Positions 18,269 through 26,757 of a stretch of 39,320 nucleotides of DNA are shown here, piece by piece. A program made the position numbers and the translations under genes. The notes below the pieces were generated by a model that was given only the letters and a program-made list of their open reading frames with translations, did no database searches and had not been told where the DNA came from. How positions within the stretch are numbered: the first letter of the stretch is position 1; each line of letters begins with the position of its first letter. This DNA is from Ruminococcus sp. (GTDB taxonomy: Bacteria > Bacillota > Clostridia > Oscillospirales > Acutalibacteraceae): positions 1 to 39,320 of the forward strand of contig JAFUKO010000034.1 in the NCBI GenBank assembly GCA_017473555.1, written 5' to 3'.

Positions 18269-18898
18269 ATGAGTCAGATCACAATTTTCAATCATCCGCT
18301 TATCCAGCATAAGCTTTCAATATTACGTGACAAAAACACAGGAAGCAAACAGTTTCGTGAATTGATTTCAGAAATTGCTATGCTTATGTGTTATGAGGCT
18401 ACACGTGACCTTGACCTCGAAGAGGTTGAGGTGGAAACTCCTATCTGTAAAACAAAGGCTATGAAACTTTCCGGTAGAAAGCTTGCATTTGTGCCAATTC
18501 TTCGAGCTGGTTTAGGTATGCTTGATGCTATGCTTTCCATGGTTCCTGCTGCAAAAGTAGGCCATATCGGACTTTATAGAAACGAGGAAACTCACGAGCC
18601 TGTAGAGTATTATAACAATTTACCTGCTGATATCAACGAGCGTGATGTATTTGTACTTGACCCAATGCTTGCTACAGGTGGTAGCGCAGTTGATGCTATA
18701 TCTATCATTAAGCGTTCCGAGCCACGTTCAATTAAGTTTTTATGTATCATTGCAGCTCCTGAAGGAATTGAGGTGCTTTCTCAGGCACACCCTGATGTAC
18801 AAATTTTCTGTGCTGCAAAGGATAGCCACCTTAACGAGAGTTGCTATATTGTACCTGGTCTTGGTGACGCAGGTGACAGAATCTATGGTACGAAATAA
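18269..18898 (+). CDS. upp: Uracil phosphoribosyltransferase
   Basis: Upp makes UMP from uracil and PRPP (pyrimidine salvage). The 209-residue protein has the expected length and the blocks [30 protein letters not shown] (PRPP loop) and [15 protein letters not shown] at the C-terminus, which binds uracil. It follows rpiB by 27 bases (AGTAGGT before the ATG). The rpiB-upp order is common in Firmicutes. A terminator follows directly. Confidence 0.95.
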   Translation: MSQITIFNHPLIQHKLSILRDKNTGSKQFRELISEIAMLMCYEATRDLDLEEVEVETPICKTKAMKLSGRKLAFVPILRAGLGMLDAMLSMVPAAKVGHIGLYRNEETHEPVEYYNNLPADINERDVFVLDPMLATGGSAVDAISIIKRSEPRSIKFLCIIAAPEGIEVLSQAHPDVQIFCAAKDSHLNESCYIVPGLGDAGDRIYGTK

Positions 18899-18901
18899 AA
18901 C

Positions 18902-18928
18902 AAGGCACCAGTGCATACTGGTGCCTTT
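18902..18928 (+). terminator. Terminator after upp
   Basis: AAGGCACCAGT (18902-18912) pairs perfectly with ACTGGTGCCTT (18917-18927) around a GCAT loop. The T-run is short, but the 11-bp GC-rich stem right after the stop codon makes a terminator likely. Confidence 0.8.
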
Positions 18929-18939
18929 GCTATTGAAGC

Positions 18940-18974
18940 AAAAAAACAACCCGCAAACCTAAGGTTCACGGGTT
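18940..18974 (-). terminator. Terminator of tRNA-Leu
   Basis: On the minus strand, just past the tRNA CCA end, arms at 18974-18963 and 18959-18948 form a 12-bp stem with two G-U pairs and a 3-base loop. A seven-T run follows (18946-18940). Confidence 0.88.
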
Positions 18975-18975
18975 A

Positions 18976-19061
18976 TGGTGCCGGTGGTGGGACTCGAACC
19001 CACACGCCATTGCTGACAACAGATTTTGAGTCTGTCTCGTCTGCCATTCCGACACACCGGC
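18976..19061 (-). tRNA. tRNA-Leu (anticodon CAA)
   Basis: On the minus strand, the 7-bp acceptor stem GCCGGTG / CACCGGC is followed by A and an encoded CCA. The anticodon stem-loop ACAGA-CTCAAAA-TCTGT gives anticodon CAA, which reads UUG. The T arm is GTGGG-TTCGAGT-CCCAC. The long variable arm of about 15 bases marks a class II tRNA, as expected for leucine. It has its own promoter and terminator. Confidence 0.96.
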
Positions 19062-19073
19062 TCAACGAGATTG

Positions 19074-19102
19074 ATTATACACTATCTTTTTAAATAAATC
19101 AA
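19074..19102 (-). promoter_or_regulatory. Promoter of tRNA-Leu
   Basis: On the minus strand: -35 TTGATT (19102-19097), a 17-base spacer, -10 TATAAT (19079-19074). The -10 ends 13 bases before the mature tRNA 5' end. Confidence 0.82.
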
Positions 19103-19204
19103 GAATTAAAAGTGCGATTTTAACAAAATATATTACTTAGATAACAATAATTTGAAAAAAACTGTTAAAATGTGTATTTCGACAAAAATATCCTAAATTT
19201 TTTA

Positions 19205-19233
19205 TTGATATTGAAATACCTGTATGATAAAAT
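19205..19233 (+). promoter_or_regulatory. Sigma-A-type promoter for the CofE-like gene
   Basis: TTGATA (19205-19210), a 17-base spacer and TAAAAT (19228-19233). The leader of about 35 bases contains a small hairpin, GTAAGA-AAA-TCTTAC, before the AAGGAAGG ribosome binding site. Confidence 0.7.
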
Positions 19234-19274
19234 AATATGTCGTAAGAAAATCTTACCAGAAGGAAGGAATCACA

Positions 19275-20474
19275 ATGGAAACTAAAGAACGCAGAGTTGG
19301 TACCGTATCAAGAGGTATCAGATGCCCGATTATCCGCAAGGGCGACAACCTTGCAACTATCGTTACAGATAGTGTAATTGAAGCGGCAGAGTGCGAAGGT
19401 TTTGAACTCAGGGATAAAGATGTAATTTCTATCACTGAGTCAATCGTAGCCCGTGCACAGGGTAATTACGCTTCAGTTGATGCTATTGCTGAAGATGTTA
19501 AGAATAAACTCGGTGGTGGCACTGTTGGTGTTATTTTCCCGATTCTTAGCAGAAACCGTTTTGCTATCTGTCTTAGAGGTATTGCTAAGGGTTGTAAAAA
19601 GGTTGTGCTTATGCTCAGCTATCCATCTGACGAAGTAGGTAACGAGCTTGTATCTATTGACAAGATAGACGAGGCTGGTGTTAACCCATACAGTGATGTA
19701 TTATCACTTGAGCGTTATCGTGAGCTTTTTGGTGAGAATTTACACCCATTCACAGGTGTTGACTATGTTGAATACTATGGCAACCTCGTAAAAGAATGTG
19801 GTGCTGAAGTTGAGATAGTTTTTGCTAATCAGCCAAAAGCTATTTTACAGTACACTGATTGTGTTATTAACTGCGATATTCACACACGTGCACGTACAAA
19901 GCGTATTCTGAACGCTGCCGGTGCAAAGATTGTTTGCAGTCTTGATGATATTTTGAATGCACCTGTTAATGGTAGCGGTTGCAACGAAAAATATGGTCTG
20001 TTAGGTTCTAATAAATCAACAGAAGATACAATCAAACTTTTCCCAAGAGAGTGTAAGTCTCTTGTATTAGATATCCAGAAAAATATTTTAGACAGAACAG
20101 GTAAGCACATTGAAGTTATGGTTTATGGCGATGGTGCTTTCAAAGATCCACAGGGAAAAATCTGGGAGCTTGCTGACCCTGTTGTATCACCTGCATTTAC
20201 CGACGGTCTTATCGGCACTCCAAACGAACTTAAGCTTAAGTATCTTGCTGATAACGATTTCAAAGACCTCAGCGGTGACGAACTCAAAGAGGCTATTTCA
20301 AAGAGCATCCGTGAGAAAGAGAGTAACCTTGTTGGCAATATGGCTTCTCAGGGTACAACACCTCGTCAGCTCACTGACCTTATCGGTTCATTGTGCGACC
20401 TTACAAGCGGTTCAGGTGATAAGGGTACACCTATTGTTCTTGTTCAGGGTTATTTTGATAATTACACAAACTGA
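19275..20474 (+). CDS. CofE-like (coenzyme F420-0:L-glutamate ligase family) protein
   Basis: A 399-residue soluble protein matching the CofE/FbiB ligase family (PF01996-like): an N-terminal IRCPIIRKGDNL, then RDKDVISITESIVARAQGNY, PILSRNRFAICLRGIAKG, and YGDGAFKDPQGKIWELADP in the second half. CofE adds glutamate to coenzyme F420 in archaea and actinobacteria. Nothing else of F420 biosynthesis is here, and Ruminococcus relatives are not known to make it, so the substrate is probably something else. It is longer than archaeal CofE (about 250 residues). A strong ribosome binding site (AAGGAAGG) precedes the ATG, and guaA follows 44 bases later on the same strand, with no terminator seen. Confidence 0.78.
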   Translation: METKERRVGTVSRGIRCPIIRKGDNLATIVTDSVIEAAECEGFELRDKDVISITESIVARAQGNYASVDAIAEDVKNKLGGGTVGVIFPILSRNRFAICLRGIAKGCKKVVLMLSYPSDEVGNELVSIDKIDEAGVNPYSDVLSLERYRELFGENLHPFTGVDYVEYYGNLVKECGAEVEIVFANQPKAILQYTDCVINCDIHTRARTKRILNAAGAKIVCSLDDILNAPVNGSGCNEKYGLLGSNKSTEDTIKLFPRECKSLVLDIQKNILDRTGKHIEVMVYGDGAFKDPQGKIWELADPVVSPAFTDGLIGTPNELKLKYLADNDFKDLSGDELKEAISKSIREKESNLVGNMASQGTTPRQLTDLIGSLCDLTSGSGDKGTPIVLVQGYFDNYTN

Positions 20475-20518
20475 TAAAGATACATTATGTACTGAATAAT
20501 CAAGAAGGAGAGATTTAA

Positions 20519-21520
20519 ATGAATAACGAAAAGATTGCTAAGCCTGTAAGACCTGAGTCATTAGAAAGAATTACTACTGAAGAATTAGCTAAACAGTTTA
20601 TTGACGAACAGGTTGCTGAAATCAGACAGCAGGTTGGAGATAAAAAAGTACTTTTAGCATTATCAGGTGGTGTTGATAGCTCTGTTGTAGCTGCACTTCT
20701 TATTAAAGCTATTGGCAAACAGCTTCTCTGTGTTCATGTAAACCATGGCTTAATGCGTAAGAACGAGAGTGAAGGTGTAATTGAGCTTTTCAAAAACGGT
20801 CTTGACGCAAACCTTGTTTATATTGATGCTACTGATCGTTTTCTCAGCTTACTTGAGAATGTTTCTGATCCTGAGAGAAAACGTAAGATTATTGGTGAAG
20901 AGTTCATCAAGGTGTTTAACGAAGAAGCTCTTAAACACAGTGATATAAAATTCCTTGGTCAGGGTACTATTTATCCTGATATTCTCGAGAGTGATGGCGT
21001 AAAGGCTCACCATAATGTTGGTGGACTTCCTAACGGTGAAGAAATGATTCTTGAGCTCGTAGAGCCTGTAAAATTCCTTTATAAAGATGAAGTTAGAGTT
21101 GTTGGCCGTGCACTTGGTTTACCATCTTCGATGGTTGACCGTCAGCCATTCCCAGGCCCTGGTCTTGGTGTTCGTTGCCTTGGTGCTATTACAAGAGATA
21201 GACTTAATGCGTTAAGAGAAGCAGATGCTATTTTACGTGAAGAGTTTGATAATTGTGGTCTTGCAAAAACAGTGTGGCAGTATTTCATTTCTGTACCTGA
21301 TTTCAAGAGCGTTGGTGTTAAAGACGGTAAGAGATATGAAGGCTGGCCTGCTATTATCCGTGCTGTCAACACAGTAGATGCTATGACTGCTACAATTGAA
21401 GAAATCCCTTATGAAGTATTACATCGTATTACCGACAGAATCACACACGAAGTTGATGGTATCAACCGTGTTGTATTCGATCTCACTCCAAAGCCAATCG
21501 GCACAATCGAGTGGGAATAA
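20519..21520 (+). CDS. guaA: GMP synthase, ATP-pyrophosphatase subunit without glutaminase domain
   Basis: It converts XMP to GMP with ATP and ammonia. The 333-residue protein has the PP-loop LALSGGVDSS at about 45-54, KFLGQGTIYPDILES, HHNVGGLP, RQPFPGPGLGVR and the dimerisation domain ending KPIGTIEWE. The whole ATP-PPase and C-terminal parts of GuaA are present, but the N-terminal class I glutaminase of about 190 residues is missing. The ORF starts with a short lead (residues 1-40) and AAGGAG lies before the ATG, so this is not a cut gene. Two-subunit GMP synthases are standard in archaea; a separate glutaminase should be encoded elsewhere. Confidence 0.92.
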   Translation: MNNEKIAKPVRPESLERITTEELAKQFIDEQVAEIRQQVGDKKVLLALSGGVDSSVVAALLIKAIGKQLLCVHVNHGLMRKNESEGVIELFKNGLDANLVYIDATDRFLSLLENVSDPERKRKIIGEEFIKVFNEEALKHSDIKFLGQGTIYPDILESDGVKAHHNVGGLPNGEEMILELVEPVKFLYKDEVRVVGRALGLPSSMVDRQPFPGPGLGVRCLGAITRDRLNALREADAILREEFDNCGLAKTVWQYFISVPDFKSVGVKDGKRYEGWPAIIRAVNTVDAMTATIEEIPYEVLHRITDRITHEVDGINRVVFDLTPKPIGTIEWE

Positions 21521-21562
21521 TCTGATTAACACTTTATATATTTTTTAGTAAAGAGGTTAATT

Positions 21563-22549
21563 ATGAGTATTCGTATTGGAATTGTTGGTTACGGAAATAT
21601 CGGAAGAGGTGTGGAATGTGCAGTTTTACAGAATCCTGATATGGAATTGAAAGCTGTATTCACACGTAGAGATCCTGAAAATGTTTCTATTTTGACTGAT
21701 ACTGCACAGGTGTGCAGGGTCGATGATATTATAAAATGGCAGGGAGAGTTGGATGTAGTTATCCTTTGTGGTGGTAGTGCTACAGATTTACCTGTACAGA
21801 CCCCTGAGTATGCAAAGTATTTTAATGTTATCGATACATTTGATACACATGCAAAAATCCCTGAGCATTTTGCGAATGTTGATAAATCCGCTAAAGAGAA
21901 CGGTAAATTGGCACTTATCTCTGTTGGTTGGGATCCGGGCTTGTTTTCTATCGCTCGCTTGTACTCAAGCTCTGTATTACCGCAAGGGCAGGACTATACT
22001 TTCTGGGGCTACGGCGTCAGTCAGGGACATTCTGACGCTATCCGTAGAGTTGAAGGCGTTAAAGACGCAAAACAGTATACCGTACCGATTGAGGAAGCTA
22101 TTGATGCTGTTCGTAATGGTGAAAATCCTACACTTACTACAGCTCAGAAGCATATCCGTGAATGTTTTGTAGTTCTTGAAGATGGTGCTGATCCTGTAAA
22201 GGTTGAGGAAACAATTAAGAATATGCCTAACTACTTTGCTGATTATAATACAATCGTTCATTTTATCAGCGAAGATGAGTTAAAGGAAAAGCATAGCGAA
22301 ATTCCTCACGGCGGCGTAGTTTTAAGAAGCGGTGTAACAGGTTTGAACGGTGAACACCATCACGTGATCGAGTATAAATTAAAGCTTGATTCAAATCCTG
22401 AGTTTACTTCAAGTGTTGTAATCGCATACGCTCGTGCTGTATATCGACTTGCAAATGAAGGTCAGACAGGATGTAAGACTGTATTTGACATTGCACCTTC
22501 ATACTTAAGTGCACTTAGTGGTGAAGAACTCCGTGCTACAATGCTTTAA
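21563..22549 (+). CDS. ddh: meso-Diaminopimelate dehydrogenase (Ddh)
   Basis: Ddh makes meso-diaminopimelate from tetrahydrodipicolinate, NADPH and ammonia in one step, bypassing the succinylase/acetylase/aminotransferase routes. The 328-residue protein starts with IRIGIVGYGNIGRGVE and has VIDTFDTHAKI, SVGWDPGLFS, GYGVSQGHSDAIRR and LNGEHHHVIEYKL, all typical. AAAGAGG precedes the ATG. It is 10 kb from asd-dapA-dapB but completes that pathway; meso-DAP feeds peptidoglycan and lysine. A strong terminator follows. Confidence 0.94.
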   Translation: MSIRIGIVGYGNIGRGVECAVLQNPDMELKAVFTRRDPENVSILTDTAQVCRVDDIIKWQGELDVVILCGGSATDLPVQTPEYAKYFNVIDTFDTHAKIPEHFANVDKSAKENGKLALISVGWDPGLFSIARLYSSSVLPQGQDYTFWGYGVSQGHSDAIRRVEGVKDAKQYTVPIEEAIDAVRNGENPTLTTAQKHIRECFVVLEDGADPVKVEETIKNMPNYFADYNTIVHFISEDELKEKHSEIPHGGVVLRSGVTGLNGEHHHVIEYKLKLDSNPEFTSSVVIAYARAVYRLANEGQTGCKTVFDIAPSYLSALSGEELRATML

Positions 22550-22570
22550 AATTCAATTTTAAATTTAGGT

Positions 22571-22606
22571 AAACGACGAACAGATAAATACTGTTCGTCG
22601 TTTTTT
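22571..22606 (+). terminator. Rho-independent terminator after ddh
   Basis: AAACGACGAACAG (22571-22583) pairs perfectly with CTGTTCGTCGTTT (22591-22603), with a 7-base loop and a run of six T. Confidence 0.93.
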
Positions 22607-22635
22607 ATCGCTTTATTTATGATCATTTGACTATG

Positions 22636-22658
22636 CTTATAAGATTGTATCTTATAAG
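22636..22658 (+). repeat. Perfect inverted repeat overlapping the helicase promoter (candidate operator)
   Basis: CTTATAAGAT (22636-22645) and ATCTTATAAG (22649-22658) are exact inverted copies around TGT. The repeat covers the -35 box of the promoter at 22645-22673, the typical place for a repressor operator. As RNA it would make only a weak AT-rich stem without a T-run, so a terminator is unlikely. Confidence 0.65.
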
Positions 22659-22673
22659 AAAATATGGTATTAT
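22645..22673 (+). promoter_or_regulatory. Sigma-A-type promoter for the SNF2 helicase gene
   Basis: TTGTAT (22645-22650), a 17-base spacer and TATTAT (22668-22673), about 25 bases before the start codon. The -35 box is the centre and right arm of the inverted repeat. Confidence 0.62.
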
Positions 22674-22698
22674 TATACAATAAGGGACGGTGATTGTG

Positions 22699-24843
22699 TT
22701 GGCACGACCTATAGATAAAAGAGAAGCAAAAAAGATTTCTGATATACATAGAAAGCTGTTATCACAACTTGAAGTGGTATCAAAATACTATGACAAGCTT
22801 TGTAAGCAGGTGGTTGATTCAGCTAATAATTTAGCAAAAGAGCAATCAATCGATACGCTCAAAAGTATACCGCTGGATGAAATCAATCGTGATAAGCGCG
22901 GTATCAGGATAAAACCTCTGCGTGATAGCGGATTTTCTTCCGTTTGGGATATATATATTTGCGACGTCAGAAAACTTGAAGCTGTTAATGGTATAAGTAC
23001 TGAGTCAGCTAAAGAAATCAAAACAGTAGTTGATAGCATCGTCAAGACTGTTGTCGATAACACTAAAATCAAACTAAGTGTTGATAATAAGACAAAAAGC
23101 TCAACTGCTCTTATTAATGCAGTAGCGGCGTATATAGTGTGTGATCCGGTTGCAAAGCTGTGTTATGAGTTGTTTTATAAGCACAGTGCTGAAGTAAATA
23201 AACATCTTCTTAAGCTTAAACCTGCAACCGGTTCTTTAAAGTGGATGTTTGCGTCATCTTCTAAAAAGAATGATAGTGTAAACTCGTTCAATGCGTTGTC
23301 TGATTTGTTGCAAAGTAACTACTATAAAGATGCAATATATAATATTCAGCAATTTAATAAAAATAAAATCCAGACTGCTAAAGGATGGGATGCTTTTACT
23401 GGTAACCCTGTTCAATTTTATAATGTTATCGAAATGCTTTGTCCGGGTGTTCTGAGTACTGATGACAATGTGTACGGTCTATCAAAAGACTTGGCTGAAC
23501 AGGTTTCAGCTTTCGAGATTTCGCTTGAAGGACTTAATTGCCAGTTGCGTAAATATCAGGAAATGGGCGTAAAATACGCATTACAGCAAAAGCGTGTTCT
23601 GCTTGGAGATGAAATGGGTCTTGGTAAAACAGTTCAGGCTATTGCGGCAATGGTCTCACTCAGAAACAACGGTGACTCACATTTTGTTGTTGTTTGTCCT
23701 GCCAGTGTTTTATCAAACTGGTGTCGAGAGATTAAAAAAATGAGCGATCTCAATGTGTTCAAAATTCACGGTGTTTCTAAGCAGGAAGAGCTCAATAGAT
23801 GGGTGAATGATGGTGGTGTTGCAGTAACTACCTACGAGACAACTTCAAATTTTCTCTTCCATGAAAGTTTCAGGTTTTCTATGCTTGTTGTTGATGAGGC
23901 TCATTATATTAAAAATCCTGAAGCAAAACGCACTGTTAATGTAAATAACATATGCAAGCACGCTGATAATATATTGTTTATGACAGGTACTGCTCTGGAA
24001 AATAAAGTCAGCGAGATGGTTAATTTAATCAATATGCTTAATCCTGATGTCGCCCAGTCTGTAGAAGGAATGGAATTTCTTGCATCAGCACCAGAGTTTA
24101 AAGAAAAAGTAGCAACAGTTTATTATCGCAGAAAACGCGAGGATGTTCTTACTGAATTGCCAGATCTGATTGAAAACAAAGATTGGTGTGAACTGAATAG
24201 CGAAGAAGAAAAGGCGTATGAAGATGCGGTTCTTAATGATAAGTTTTCTGAAGCAAGAAGGGTGTCGTGGAATATCAGCGATATCTCTAAGTCATCTAAA
24301 GCTAACAGAATGCTGGGAATCGTCGAGGAAGCTGAGGAAGACGGCAGAAAAGTTATAGTGTTCTCGTTCTTCCTTGATACTATAAATAAGATAGTGAGTT
24401 TGCTTGGTGATAAGTGCATAGGACCGATTAACGGTTCAGTGCCACCTCAGAAAAGACAGGAACTTGTTGATGAATTCAATAAAGCACCTGCAGGTACTGT
24501 TTTAGCATCACAGATTCAGGCAGGTGGAACGGGACTTAATATTCAGTCTGCCAGTGTGATTATACTTTGCGAGCCTCAGTTCAAGCCTTCGATTGAGAAT
24601 CAGGCGATATCCAGAGCGTATCGTATGGGTCAGACCAGAAATGTCTTTGTACATCGTTTACTGTGTGATGAAACGGTTGACGAGAGAATTACTGAGATAC
24701 TTGAGAATAAGCAAACTATTTTTGATGCTTTTGCTGATGAATCTGTTGCCGCAAATGAGAGCTTCGAGATTGACGAAGCATCGTTTGGTAATATAATTAA
24801 AGAAGAAGCAAAACGTATTAAAGATAAAAATAATAATGTATAA
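22699..24843 (+). CDS. SNF2 family DEAD/DEAH-box ATPase/helicase
   Basis: A protein of about 714 residues. The first 270 or so are not a known catalytic domain; a helix-hairpin-helix-like stretch (VRKLEAVNGISTESAKEI) near residues 90-110 suggests DNA binding. The SNF2 ATPase follows: Walker A GDEMGLGKT at 303-311, DEAH at 399-402, MTGTALENK (motif III), then AGGTGLNIQSA and QAISRAYRMGQT (motifs V and VI). Such proteins translocate on double-stranded DNA; many act in transcription, repair or phage defence, and the role here is unknown. Start choice is unsure: TTG 22699 follows GGTGAT by 4-5 bases; GTG 22696 or 22690 are possible. A small membrane-protein gene follows 24 bases later. Confidence 0.88.
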   Translation: MARPIDKREAKKISDIHRKLLSQLEVVSKYYDKLCKQVVDSANNLAKEQSIDTLKSIPLDEINRDKRGIRIKPLRDSGFSSVWDIYICDVRKLEAVNGISTESAKEIKTVVDSIVKTVVDNTKIKLSVDNKTKSSTALINAVAAYIVCDPVAKLCYELFYKHSAEVNKHLLKLKPATGSLKWMFASSSKKNDSVNSFNALSDLLQSNYYKDAIYNIQQFNKNKIQTAKGWDAFTGNPVQFYNVIEMLCPGVLSTDDNVYGLSKDLAEQVSAFEISLEGLNCQLRKYQEMGVKYALQQKRVLLGDEMGLGKTVQAIAAMVSLRNNGDSHFVVVCPASVLSNWCREIKKMSDLNVFKIHGVSKQEELNRWVNDGGVAVTTYETTSNFLFHESFRFSMLVVDEAHYIKNPEAKRTVNVNNICKHADNILFMTGTALENKVSEMVNLINMLNPDVAQSVEGMEFLASAPEFKEKVATVYYRRKREDVLTELPDLIENKDWCELNSEEEKAYEDAVLNDKFSEARRVSWNISDISKSSKANRMLGIVEEAEEDGRKVIVFSFFLDTINKIVSLLGDKCIGPINGSVPPQKRQELVDEFNKAPAGTVLASQIQAGGTGLNIQSASVIILCEPQFKPSIENQAISRAYRMGQTRNVFVHRLLCDETVDERITEILENKQTIFDAFADESVAANESFEIDEASFGNIIKEEAKRIKDKNNNV

Positions 24844-24867
24844 CTTATTTTTAGGGGAGTTGTCATT

Positions 24868-25164
24868 TTGAGAAGAACAAATAGATGCGGTAATTTCTTT
24901 ATGGTATTACTGATTAATATGATGTTGAATCTGGAAGGGTTGATTCCAGCAGCCATTCTTATCGCTTTACATTTCTTCTTTGATATTTCGATATGGTGGG
25001 GTGTAGGTGCTGTAGTTGCTTGGGTGTTGTATTTGCTCATATGGATGCTGATTTTTAAGTGGGTTGGTACATCCAGTAGTACGCCAGATATACCAAAAGA
25101 AAACAAAAACCCGTATTCAAGCGGACCATATGTTGGTAAGTATAACCAAAAAAATGACGAATAA
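24868..25164 (+). CDS. Small membrane protein of unknown function
   Basis: A 98-residue protein not recognised from any family. It has a short polar start with Arg and Cys, two or three hydrophobic segments (about 10-40 and 42-65, with the Trp-rich ISIWWGVG), and a polar tail rich in Ser, Lys and Asn. The start is TTG at 24868, 8 bases after AGGGGAG. It lies 24 bases after the helicase gene and is almost certainly co-transcribed. The 124 bases after it hold no visible terminator. Confidence 0.7.
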   Translation: MRRTNRCGNFFMVLLINMMLNLEGLIPAAILIALHFFFDISIWWGVGAVVAWVLYLLIWMLIFKWVGTSSSTPDIPKENKNPYSSGPYVGKYNQKNDE

Positions 25165-25288
25165 TACAACACTTCATATTTTTATTTCTATACTAGCATT
25201 AAATGAACACTAAGGTGTGTTATTATTAAACTAAATTTATATATCATTTTGATGTTATATAATTTTTATACTGAAAGGAGTTTTAATT

Positions 25289-26713
25289 ATGGGACTTATT
25301 AAAGCTGGAATCGGAGCAGTCGGCGGAGTATTAGCTGACCAGTGGAAGGAATTTTTCTATTGTGACGCACTTCCAAAGGATGTTCTTATGACAAGAGGAC
25401 AAAAACAGGTTAACGGTCGTACTTCTAACACAAAGGGGCATGACAACGTTATTACTAATGGTTCAGGTATCGCTGTTGCTGATGGACAGTGTATGATTAT
25501 CGTTGAACAGGGTAAGGTTGTTGAAGTTTGTGCTGAGCCTGGTGAATTTACATACGATAACACAATTGCGCCAAGTATCTTCACAGGTAACTTAGGCGAG
25601 AGCATTAAGCAGACATTCAACGCTATCGGTAAGCGTTTTACCCATGGTGGTGACACTGGTGTAGATCAGAGAGTATACTACTTCAACACAAAAGAGATTA
25701 TGGATAACAAATTCGGTACTCCAAATCCATTTATGTTTGACGTAGTTAACAAGCACATCAATATGAGAAGAACCGTTCAGGTTAGATGTAACGGTATCTA
25801 TTCATATAAAATCACTGACCCGATTTTATTCTATACAGAAGTATGCGGTAATGTATCACAAAGCTTTACTCGTGATGAGATTGATAATCAGCTCAAAACT
25901 GAGTTTATCGATGCTTTGCAGCCTGCGTTTGCAGTTCTTTCGGAAAAAGAGTTAAGACCTGCACAAATCCCAGCACACACTTTAGAGCTCAAAGACGCTG
26001 TTAATGATGCGTTAAAGAGCAGATGGAGTGATGGTAGAGGTATTAAAGTTCAGTCTATTGCTCTTAACCCAATTACATTAACTCCGGAAGATATGAAGAA
26101 GATCAACCAGATGGAAGATGCTGCTACAATGGGCTCAAATCCATTTATGATGGCTGGTCGTATGACAGATGCTTCTGCTAACGCTATGGAAACAGCAGCT
26201 GGAAATGAAGCTGGTGCTATGACAGGCTTTATGGGCATGGGCATGGCTATGAATGCTGGTGGTATGGGCGGTGGCTTTGCTGCAGCTCAGAACTTCTATA
26301 ACCAGGGTGTTCAGATGCAACAGCAACAGCAGGCTCAACAGGCAGCTCAGGCTCCAGCTGATGGTTGGAAGTGTGCTTGTGGTGCTAGTGTTAGTGGTAA
26401 TTTCTGCCCACAGTGTGGTGCAAAGAAACCAGAACCTGTAGCTCAGAATGGTTGGAAGTGCGCTTGCGGTGCAAATGTCAGCGGAAACTTCTGTCCTGAG
26501 TGTGGAGCTAAAAAGCCTGAAGCTAATGGTTGGACATGTTCTTGTGGTGCAGTAAACCAGGGTAAATTCTGCCAGCAGTGTGGCGCTAAGAAACCTGAAG
26601 GTGCTCCACTTTATAAGTGTGACAAGTGTGGATGGACACCAGAAGATCCACATAACCCACCTAAGTTCTGCCCTGAGTGTGGCGATATTTTTGATGATAA
26701 CGATAAGAACTGA
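25289..26713 (+). CDS. SPFH domain protein with C-terminal zinc ribbons (YdjI-like)
   Basis: A 474-residue protein. Residues about 20-280 are an SPFH/Band-7-like domain of the YdjI / virion-core type: LADQWKEFFYCDALP, then NGSGIAVADGQCMIIVEQGK. Next is a Met/Ala/Gly-rich low-complexity stretch (280-335) with a poly-Gln patch near 343-350. Four zinc ribbons follow at about 359-381, 388-410, 414-436 and 441-466. The first three are near-copies with CxC and CxxC pairs; the last has CxxC twice. B. subtilis YdjI has a homologous SPFH domain and belongs to the PspA-linked ydjFGHI operon, which recruits factors to the membrane. A good GGAG ribosome binding site precedes the ATG. No pspA is in the window. 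Confidence 0.85.
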   Translation: MGLIKAGIGAVGGVLADQWKEFFYCDALPKDVLMTRGQKQVNGRTSNTKGHDNVITNGSGIAVADGQCMIIVEQGKVVEVCAEPGEFTYDNTIAPSIFTGNLGESIKQTFNAIGKRFTHGGDTGVDQRVYYFNTKEIMDNKFGTPNPFMFDVVNKHINMRRTVQVRCNGIYSYKITDPILFYTEVCGNVSQSFTRDEIDNQLKTEFIDALQPAFAVLSEKELRPAQIPAHTLELKDAVNDALKSRWSDGRGIKVQSIALNPITLTPEDMKKINQMEDAATMGSNPFMMAGRMTDASANAMETAAGNEAGAMTGFMGMGMAMNAGGMGGGFAAAQNFYNQGVQMQQQQQAQQAAQAPADGWKCACGASVSGNFCPQCGAKKPEPVAQNGWKCACGANVSGNFCPECGAKKPEANGWTCSCGAVNQGKFCQQCGAKKPEGAPLYKCDKCGWTPEDPHNPPKFCPECGDIFDDNDKN

Positions 26714-26757
26714 TTTCTTCTATTTAATAAATAATATTACTTAAGAGGTGATATACT

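Noticed and set aside
18911..19093. Open frame on the plus strand across the tRNA
   Set aside because: It covers tRNA-Leu and its terminator on the other strand and has no ribosome binding site or protein-like pattern.
26360..26610. CRISPR-like repeat array
   Set aside because: The repeats encode in-frame zinc ribbons of the SPFH protein and have no spacers.
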